Shown here one piece after another: positions 33,872 through 39,334 of a stretch of 39,334 nt of DNA. Made by a program: the position numbers and the translations under genes. The DNA comes from Sulfurospirillum sp. (GTDB taxonomy: Bacteria > Campylobacterota > Campylobacteria > Campylobacterales > Sulfurospirillaceae). The DNA lies in the NCBI GenBank assembly GCA_016735235.1, contig JAERRW010000004.1, positions 1-39,334 of the forward strand, written 5' to 3'. The notes below the pieces were generated by a model, which saw only the letters and a program-made list of their open reading frames with translations, had not been told where the DNA came from and made no database searches. The first letter of the stretch is position 1, and every line of letters starts with the position of its first letter.

Positions 33872-34932
33872 CCCAGTTTTATCTCCATAAGTGCTATTAA
33901 ATTTGATACAAGTGCTATTATCCAAAATCGAACTACTATTTTACTTTCAGCCCACCCTTCTTTTTCAAAATGATGATGAATAGGAGCCATTTTAAAAATT
34001 GTTTTTCCAAATATTTTGAAACTTCCTAGTTGCAATATAGTTGAGACAGTTTCTATTAAAAACAGGAATCCAACGATAATTAAAAGTAATTCATTTTTTG
34101 AGACTATTGCCATATAAGCTATAAATGCCCCAATACCCATACTTCCGACCTCTCCCATAAAAATCTTAGCAGGATGACAATTATGCCAAAGAAAAGCAGT
34201 AAGCGCTCCTATAAAAGCAGTTGCCATAATAACAATTTCGCCCGCACCACTGACTTTTGGAAGTCCAAGATTATTACTCAATACAGCATCTCCACTAATA
34301 TACAAAAAAATACCAAGAGTAAGCATAGAAAATATAGATGGTACAGTTGCTAGACCATCGAGTCCATCTGTTAAATTAACCGCATTACTAACAGAGACAA
34401 TAACAAGCACCCAAAAGAAAATAGCAAAATACTCCATCTGTATAACTGGATTTTTTAAAAAAGGTACAAAAAGTTCACTACTAATATCTGAAATAAAAAA
34501 GATAAAAATAGCTACTATAAAAGCTGAAAAAATCTGAAGTAAAAATTTGGTTTGTCTGCTAAGTCCTAATAAATTATTTCCATATTTCATTTTTAATAAG
34601 TCATCTTTGATACCTATTAAAGAAAAAAGAATTATTGCTAAAAACCCACCAATTACAAAAATATTATCAAGTCTAACACATAAAATTGTTGCAAATATAG
34701 TTGAAGAGAGAAAAACTAATCCTCCCATTGCTGGTATATCTAATTTTTTTTGATGAGATTCGGGCATCATGTCATGTATAGGTTGAATTATATTTTTATT
34801 TTTTGTCCATTTTATAAATTTGGGAATTAAAATTAAAGTAAGTATAAAAGCGACAAAAAATGAAATTCCAGCACGAACTGTTATGTCTTGCAAGATGTTA
34901 ATAGATGTTAATTCGTATATCCAGTAGAGCAT
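33868..34932 (-). CDS. mraY: Phospho-N-acetylmuramoyl-pentapeptide transferase
   Basis: A 354-residue inner-membrane enzyme with about ten membrane segments that makes lipid I from UDP-MurNAc-pentapeptide and undecaprenyl phosphate. Diagnostic segments are the cytoplasmic PAMGGLVFL near 70, NAVNLTDGLDGLATVP with its catalytic aspartates, and APIHHHFEKEGWAE with the HHH motif. Gene order mraY-murD with ATGA coupling, apart from the main dcw cluster, is seen in Campylobacterota. Confidence 0.96.
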   Translation of the reverse strand: MLYWIYELTSINILQDITVRAGISFFVAFILTLILIPKFIKWTKNKNIIQPIHDMMPESHQKKLDIPAMGGLVFLSSTIFATILCVRLDNIFVIGGFLAIILFSLIGIKDDLLKMKYGNNLLGLSRQTKFLLQIFSAFIVAIFIFFISDISSELFVPFLKNPVIQMEYFAIFFWVLVIVSVSNAVNLTDGLDGLATVPSIFSMLTLGIFLYISGDAVLSNNLGLPKVSGAGEIVIMATAFIGALTAFLWHNCHPAKIFMGEVGSMGIGAFIAYMAIVSKNELLLIIVGFLFLIETVSTILQLGSFKIFGKTIFKMAPIHHHFEKEGWAESKIVVRFWIIALVSNLIALMEIKLG

Positions 34933-34957
34933 AGGTTTCCTATTTCAATATTTATAA

Positions 34958-34984
34958 AAGGTGTATTTTAGTAGAATACACCTT
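34958..34984. promoter_or_regulatory. Inverted repeat in the mraY/gpmI divergent promoter region
   Basis: AAGGTGTAT (34958-34966) and ATACACCTT (34976-34984) form a perfect 9-base inverted repeat with a 9-base spacer. A TATATTAT-like -10 for gpmI abuts the right arm and a TATAAAT-like -10 for mraY abuts the left arm. The position suits a shared operator; an mRNA hairpin is an alternative. Confidence 0.4.
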
Positions 34985-35008
34985 ATATTATGATGATAGA
35001 GGCACAAT

Positions 35009-36475
35009 TTGGTAAAAAAAAATAATAAAACAGTACTAATAATTACAGACGGCATAGGTCATAGTCAAACAGAAAACTTAAATGCATTTAAAAGTGCAAA
35101 AACACCAACTTATGATAAACTTTTTAAAGATGTTCCAAACTCTTTTATAAAAACTTCGGGCTTGAGTGTAGGATTGCCAAAAGGTCAAATGGGAAATTCA
35201 GAAGTAGGACATATGAGCATAGGAAGTGGCAGAATTATGTATCAAAATTTGGTCAAAATATCTATGGCATTAGAAAAAGGCCTACTAAAATCAAACAAAG
35301 CCTTTAAAAATCTTTTACATGTAAAAGGTGATATACATGTAATAGGATTACTAAGTGATGGCGGAGTTCACTCTCATATTGACCATATTATTGGGTTAGT
35401 AGAAATTGCTAAAAAAAGTGGTAAAAAAATATATGTTCATGCTATTATGGACGGTCGTGATGTGTCTCCAATTAGTGGAATAAAATATATAAAAATTCTA
35501 GAAGACAAAAAAATAGATATAGCTTCTCTTAGCGGGCGATATTACACAATGGATAGAGATAACAGATGGGATAGAGTAGAGCGTGGCTATAGCGTGCTTT
35601 TTAAAAAAAATTCTACATGTAAAGAGTCCCCAAGTGAGTATATAAAAAAAATGTATGCTCAAGATATTACAGATGAATTTTGTAAACCTATGAATTTTGG
35701 ACATGTGATTAAAATTGAAGATGGTGTAGTATTTGCAAATTTTAGAAATGATAGAGTAAGAGAGATAAGCAAGGCGATAGGAGGTAAAAATTTTAATGAA
35801 TTTCCAAGAGATTTTACTCCCTCTAAAGTAATAACAATGACGAAGTATGATAACTCATTTGATTTTGAAATTATGTTTGATAGCATAACTCCTAAAAATA
35901 CTTTGGCAGAGGTTATTTCAAATGCAGGATTAAGACAACTTCATACTGCTGAGAGTGAAAAATATGCTCATGTTACATTTTTTCTAAACGGTGGCATAGA
36001 AGAACCATATCCAAATGAGAGTAGAGTTCTAGTTCCTAGCCCAAAAATAAAAACTTATGATATGAAGCCTGAAATGAGTGCCAAAGAGGTAGGAGATGAA
36101 GTTTTAAAAGCCATGAAAAGCGAGTACGACTTCATAGTAGTAAACTTTGCCAATGGAGACATGGTGGGTCATACTGGAAACTTTAAAGCAACAGTAAAAG
36201 CTGTAGAGACTGTAGATGCACAATTGGGACGTATTTATGCCTATAAAAATGGGTACAATATTGTTCAAATAAGCGACCACGGCAACTGTGAAGAGATGGT
36301 CGATAATAGTGGCAAAATACTAACTAGTCATACAACATATGATGTTTTTTGTTTTATTGATGCCAAAGGAGTTGAAAAAGTAAAAGATGGTGGCTTAAAC
36401 AATATAGCACCGACTATATTAAAACTAATGGGACTTGAAATCCCAAAAGAAATGGACAAAAGTTTAATATGTTGA
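35009..36475 (+). CDS. gpmI: Cofactor-independent phosphoglycerate mutase
   Basis: A 488-residue Mn-dependent mutase interconverting 3- and 2-phosphoglycerate. The nucleophile serine is S64 in QMGNSEVGHMSIG. Other metal and substrate sites appear as LIITDGIG at the start, HAIMDGRDVSP, GRYYTMDRDNRWDR, NFANGDMVGHTG and SDHGNCEEM. The start is a TTG at 35009 with GAGG seven bases upstream; the nearby ATGs are in other frames. Length is slightly below the usual 505-515. Confidence 0.95.
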   Translation: MVKKNNKTVLIITDGIGHSQTENLNAFKSAKTPTYDKLFKDVPNSFIKTSGLSVGLPKGQMGNSEVGHMSIGSGRIMYQNLVKISMALEKGLLKSNKAFKNLLHVKGDIHVIGLLSDGGVHSHIDHIIGLVEIAKKSGKKIYVHAIMDGRDVSPISGIKYIKILEDKKIDIASLSGRYYTMDRDNRWDRVERGYSVLFKKNSTCKESPSEYIKKMYAQDITDEFCKPMNFGHVIKIEDGVVFANFRNDRVREISKAIGGKNFNEFPRDFTPSKVITMTKYDNSFDFEIMFDSITPKNTLAEVISNAGLRQLHTAESEKYAHVTFFLNGGIEEPYPNESRVLVPSPKIKTYDMKPEMSAKEVGDEVLKAMKSEYDFIVVNFANGDMVGHTGNFKATVKAVETVDAQLGRIYAYKNGYNIVQISDHGNCEEMVDNSGKILTSHTTYDVFCFIDAKGVEKVKDGGLNNIAPTILKLMGLEIPKEMDKSLIC

Positions 36476-36582
36476 GCATAATAAATTAATACATGCTGGA
36501 TTAGTATATTTTTAAAAGAAATTATAACAAAATATAAGAGTTAGGTTTACAGTTCCAACTTTTAATTTTTAATTTATTTTGC

Positions 36583-36588
36583 TATAAT
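36583..36588 (+). promoter_or_regulatory. Promoter of the small Cys-rich gene (and possibly metE)
   Basis: TTTTGCTATAAT is an extended -10 with a perfect TATAAT hexamer, behind T-rich DNA. It lies 26 bases before the GTG start at 36614. No other strong promoter is visible before metE, so metE may be co-transcribed. Confidence 0.5.
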
Positions 36589-36613
36589 TTCACAAATCTA
36601 TAAAAGGAAACAA

Positions 36614-36964
36614 GTGAAATCGCCTCGTGGCTTTGGTAGAAACTATTTTTCATTCTCTTCAATATTAGCGTATTCCGTGCAAAATAGACTCGATGCTAAA
36701 GTATCCTCCGTATACTCTTTATTGTTAAATAGACTCTCAAAAGAGAATAAAGAAGTAGATGAAGATGACCCACCACTTGAAATTTTAGAAACCGCCTGTT
36801 TTGCTACAGATAAACCGTGCCGTTGTAACTGTTTTTACAAGCTAAGAACAAAATTAGCAATATTTCTTTATCATTATATTCCACGATGTCCATATTGCTC
36901 TACTTACTTTACATTTAGACGCTCCGGTGTGCATCCTCCTTACATTAACTATTCTCACAATTAA
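36614..36964 (+). CDS. Small cysteine-rich protein of unknown function
   Basis: A 116-residue protein read from a GTG with AAAGGAAA upstream. The first half is basic and Ser/Leu-rich; an acidic stretch (KEVDEDDPPLEI) spans about 46-57. Six cysteines cluster at 62, 69, 71, 73, 92 and 95, including CRCNC and CPYC, which could hold a zinc ion or undergo disulfide exchange. No signal peptide is seen, though a short hydrophobic stretch LAIFLYHYI lies between the cysteine pairs. I do not recognise a family. It lies 24 bases upstream of metE behind a good promoter. Confidence 0.6.
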   Translation: MKSPRGFGRNYFSFSSILAYSVQNRLDAKVSSVYSLLLNRLSKENKEVDEDDPPLEILETACFATDKPCRCNCFYKLRTKLAIFLYHYIPRCPYCSTYFTFRRSGVHPPYINYSHN

Positions 36965-36988
36965 AATAGATAATTAAAAGGTATAAAA

Positions 36989-39244
36989 ATGTTAAAAAAT
37001 AACTACTTAGTAGGTTTTCCTCGCATTGGAGAACAGCGTGAATTAAAAAAAGTACTAGAAAAGTTTTGGGCTAAAAAATGCTCATATAGTGAAGTGAAAA
37101 AAGTTGCATGTAGTCTTAAAAAGCGTCACTGGAATTACCAAAAAGAAGCTGGCATAGAGCATATAAGCTCCAATGACTTCTCTTTGTATGACAATGTTTT
37201 AGATACATCTTTTATGTTAAATGCAATTCCTAAAAGGTTTAAAAATTTAAAAGATGAGGAGCTTTATTTTGCAATGGCAAGAGGCAATAAAGAAGAAACT
37301 GCTTGTGAAATGACAAAGTGGTTTAATACAAACTATCACTATATAGTTCCAGAGTTATCTTTAGAAGATGAGTATGTTTTAGATGCTTCAAAAGTCATAC
37401 AAGAGTATCTTGAAGCAAAAAATCTTGGAATTAAAACTAAGATAAATTTAGTAGGACCTATTACATATTTGGGACTTTCAAAAAGAGTTGATGGTGGAGA
37501 TTGTTATGAGTTGCTTGAGAAAATTCTTCCTCTTTATGAAGAACTTTTGTTAAAAATAAACGAACTAGATTCCAACATATTGGTTCAATTTGATGAGCCA
37601 ATTTTTGTAAAAGATTTAGACTCAAAAGTATATGATTTAATAAAATATACTTATGACAAATTAGGAAGCAATGCAAAAATTGCAGTAGTTACTTACTTTG
37701 AACACTCAAATGAAGCTACAAATATACTGGTTAATACTCCCATATGGGCTATAGGACTCGATTTTATTCATGGAAAAGAGAATTTAATATCACTTGAAAT
37801 TATTGCTAAAAGTGATAAAAAACTGATTGTAGGTGTTGTAGATGGTAGAAATATTTGGAAAAATGACTTTGAAAAAAGTTTAAATCTTTTAGAACATGTA
37901 ACCAAGATTGTAAAAAAAGATAATATTTTAATAAGTTCATCTTGCTCACTTCTACATGTTCCTTTTACTTTAAAATATGAGGAGAAGCAAAATAGTGAGA
38001 TAAAAAATTGGCTTAGTTATGCAGTAGAAAAACTTGATGAAGTCTCACTCATTTCAAAAATATTTTTTAATAAAAAGTATGATAAAAATAGTTTTTTAGA
38101 AAATTCCAAAGCAAATAAGAGTAGAAAAACTTCAAAATTAATTCATAGCGAAAAGGTTAAAAATAGGGTTAAAAACCTAAAATGTTTAGAAAGAAAAGAG
38201 ACTTATGAAAATAGAATTAAAATTCAAAAAAAGCTTTTAGGTTATGAAGAGTTAGCAACTACAACTATAGGTTCTTTTCCTCAAACTCCAGAGGTAAGGC
38301 TTGCTAGAAGTGGTTTTAAAAAAGGACTTATAACTCAAGAAGAGTACTTAAAAGAGATGAAAACCTACATAGATAAGTGTATAGAGTTTCAAGAACAGTG
38401 TGGACTTGAAGTCTTAGTTCATGGTGAGCCTGAGAGAAATGACATGGTTGAGTATTTTGGAGAGCAGTTAAAAGGGTATGGGTTTAGTCAAAATGGTTGG
38501 GTTCAAAGTTATGGTAGTCGTTGTGTAAAACCACCTTTTATCTATGGAGATATAAGCCGAGCAAAGCCTATGACTGTTGAGTGGATAAGCTATGCACAGA
38601 GTAAAACTAAAAAAATTATGAAAGGGATGCTTACCGGCCCCGTAACCATACTAAATTGGTCTTTTGTAAGAGACGATATACCAAGAAGTGAAGTTTCAAA
38701 ACAAATTGCAGTTGGGCTTAGCGATGAAATAGATGATCTTCAAAATGCTGGAATTAAAATAATACAAGTAGACGAAGCGGCTTTTAAAGAGGGGTATCCT
38801 TTAAGATGTTCTAAAATAAAAGAGTATGAGAGTTGGGCTGTACGAGATTTTAAAATTTGTGTTAGTAGAGCTAAAAAAGAGACTCAAATACATACCCACA
38901 TGTGTTATAGTGAATTTAATGACATTATAAAAACCATAGAAGCCATGGATGCCGATGTTATTACAATAGAGACTGCAAGAAGTGGCAATGAGTTGTTGAA
39001 GATATTTAAAAAAATTGGCTACAAACAAGAAGTAGGTCCTGGAGTTTATGACATACACTCTCCAAGAGTTCCCAGTGTAAAAGAGATAAAAACACAGATA
39101 AAGTTACTTCTTGAGGTTCTACCAAAAGAACAGTTATGGATAAATCCTGATTGTGGATTAAAAACAAGAGGCTGGAGTGAAACAAAAGAGGCTCTTATTA
39201 ACATGGTCGAAGCAGTTAAGCAAGTTAGAAATGAGTTAAGTTAA
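36989..39244 (+). CDS. metE: Cobalamin-independent methionine synthase
   Basis: A 751-residue enzyme that moves the methyl group of 5-methyl-THF-polyglutamate to homocysteine. The N-terminal half is the degenerate barrel; the C-terminal catalytic barrel has TTIGSFPQTPEVR (near 428-440), HGEPERNDMVEYFGE, IQVDEAAFKEG, the zinc ligands in HTHMCYSEF, and NPDCGLKTRGW near the end. The start ATG follows AAAGGTATAA. A methionine-related riboswitch was looked for in the short gap upstream and is not present. All key zinc residues are seen. Confidence 0.96.
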   Translation: MLKNNYLVGFPRIGEQRELKKVLEKFWAKKCSYSEVKKVACSLKKRHWNYQKEAGIEHISSNDFSLYDNVLDTSFMLNAIPKRFKNLKDEELYFAMARGNKEETACEMTKWFNTNYHYIVPELSLEDEYVLDASKVIQEYLEAKNLGIKTKINLVGPITYLGLSKRVDGGDCYELLEKILPLYEELLLKINELDSNILVQFDEPIFVKDLDSKVYDLIKYTYDKLGSNAKIAVVTYFEHSNEATNILVNTPIWAIGLDFIHGKENLISLEIIAKSDKKLIVGVVDGRNIWKNDFEKSLNLLEHVTKIVKKDNILISSSCSLLHVPFTLKYEEKQNSEIKNWLSYAVEKLDEVSLISKIFFNKKYDKNSFLENSKANKSRKTSKLIHSEKVKNRVKNLKCLERKETYENRIKIQKKLLGYEELATTTIGSFPQTPEVRLARSGFKKGLITQEEYLKEMKTYIDKCIEFQEQCGLEVLVHGEPERNDMVEYFGEQLKGYGFSQNGWVQSYGSRCVKPPFIYGDISRAKPMTVEWISYAQSKTKKIMKGMLTGPVTILNWSFVRDDIPRSEVSKQIAVGLSDEIDDLQNAGIKIIQVDEAAFKEGYPLRCSKIKEYESWAVRDFKICVSRAKKETQIHTHMCYSEFNDIIKTIEAMDADVITIETARSGNELLKIFKKIGYKQEVGPGVYDIHSPRVPSVKEIKTQIKLLLEVLPKEQLWINPDCGLKTRGWSETKEALINMVEAVKQVRNELS

Positions 39245-39334
39245 AGAAAATACTAGCAAGTGCAACATTTCAATTAATAGCTATTCTTATTATAAATTAA
39301 GGAATTATTTGATACAATTTTTTTATATTTAAAA
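39245..39334 (+). other. Window end, AT-rich region after metE
   Basis: Ninety bases with no coding frame that I can support. A GATACAAT near the end, behind AT-rich DNA, could be the -10 of a gene outside the window. No terminator hairpin is seen after metE. Confidence 0.3.

Larger units (their letters stand above)
331..38903. repeat. Dispersed over-represented palindrome ACATGT / TACATGTA
   Basis: By eye the 6-mer ACATGT occurs about 57 times and the 8-mer TACATGTA about 22 times. From rough base frequencies I expect about 13 and 1-2. Dense runs occur at 7094-7587, 18643-18838, 21139-21588 and 35317-35706. The extended form is often YTACATGTAAA. It is read as Leu-His-Val, Thr-Cys and Tyr/Asp-Met in different genes, on both strands, and in some gaps. 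The counts are manual and approximate. Confidence 0.7.

Noticed and set aside
36965-36988. SAM or cobalamin riboswitch in front of metE
   Set aside because: The gap is only 24 bases and the longer gap before the Cys-rich gene shows no riboswitch-like conserved core.

Overview
The window looks like chromosomal DNA of a Campylobacterota (epsilonproteobacterial) bacterium, most like the Sulfurimonas/Sulfurovum group. The reasons are the low GC content, a dense gene layout with 1-20 base overlaps, a XerH-type single recombinase, extended -10 promoters behind T-rich tracts instead of clear -35 boxes, a Campylobacterota-style porin, and the rplU-rpmA-obg-fmt-birA block. This is inference; no 16S gene or taxonomic marker lies in the window. 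I found no rRNA, tRNA, CRISPR array or complete insertion sequence, and no gene-free stretch longer than about 300 bases.

Layout. 1-1833: the tail of an SDR reductase, a polytopic membrane protein and a HAD-IB phosphatase, read as the end of a polyprenyl-linked sugar cluster. 1895-3377: two type II toxin-antitoxin modules (MazEF-like; RelE-like plus ribbon-helix-helix) and a decayed ORF. 3445-11632: alaS, then bioF-like, an orphan ABC ATPase, PBP1A, [4Fe-4S] uracil-DNA glycosylase and a periplasmic protein, mostly overlapping. 11629-13562: YbgC thioesterase and a three-gene operon (HEPN-like, exported small protein, TIGR04255-like). 13652-20660, minus strand: putA, birA, fmt, obgE, rpmA, rplU. 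20759-23614: a shortened nucleoside phosphorylase, a spore-photoproduct-lyase-like radical SAM protein and xerH. 23649-25043: a pseudogene and a two-gene operon pairing a ThsB/TIR-like protein with a membrane protein that has a channel-like pore segment. 25140-29392: pdxJ, pdxA, murA, moeA. 29451-30566: a porin behind a strong Fur-box-like site. 30801-39244: mnmG, murD-mraY, gpmI, a Cys-rich small protein and metE.

Most of the window is housekeeping: translation (alaS, rplU, rpmA, fmt, obgE, mnmG), peptidoglycan synthesis (PBP1A, murA, murD, mraY), cofactors (pdxJ, pdxA, moeA, birA, bioF) and central metabolism (putA, gpmI, metE). Accessory genes sit in small islets between these blocks.

Two results stand out. 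First, the palindrome ACATGT occurs about 57 times by eye against about 13 expected from base composition, and the longer TACATGTA about 22 times against 1-2 expected. It is read in all three codon frames and on both strands, so it behaves like a DNA-level signal (uptake word, methylation or protein-binding site). Second, the TIR-like plus pore-like membrane protein pair at 23903-25043 looks like a compact Thoeris-like defence module with an unusual membrane effector.
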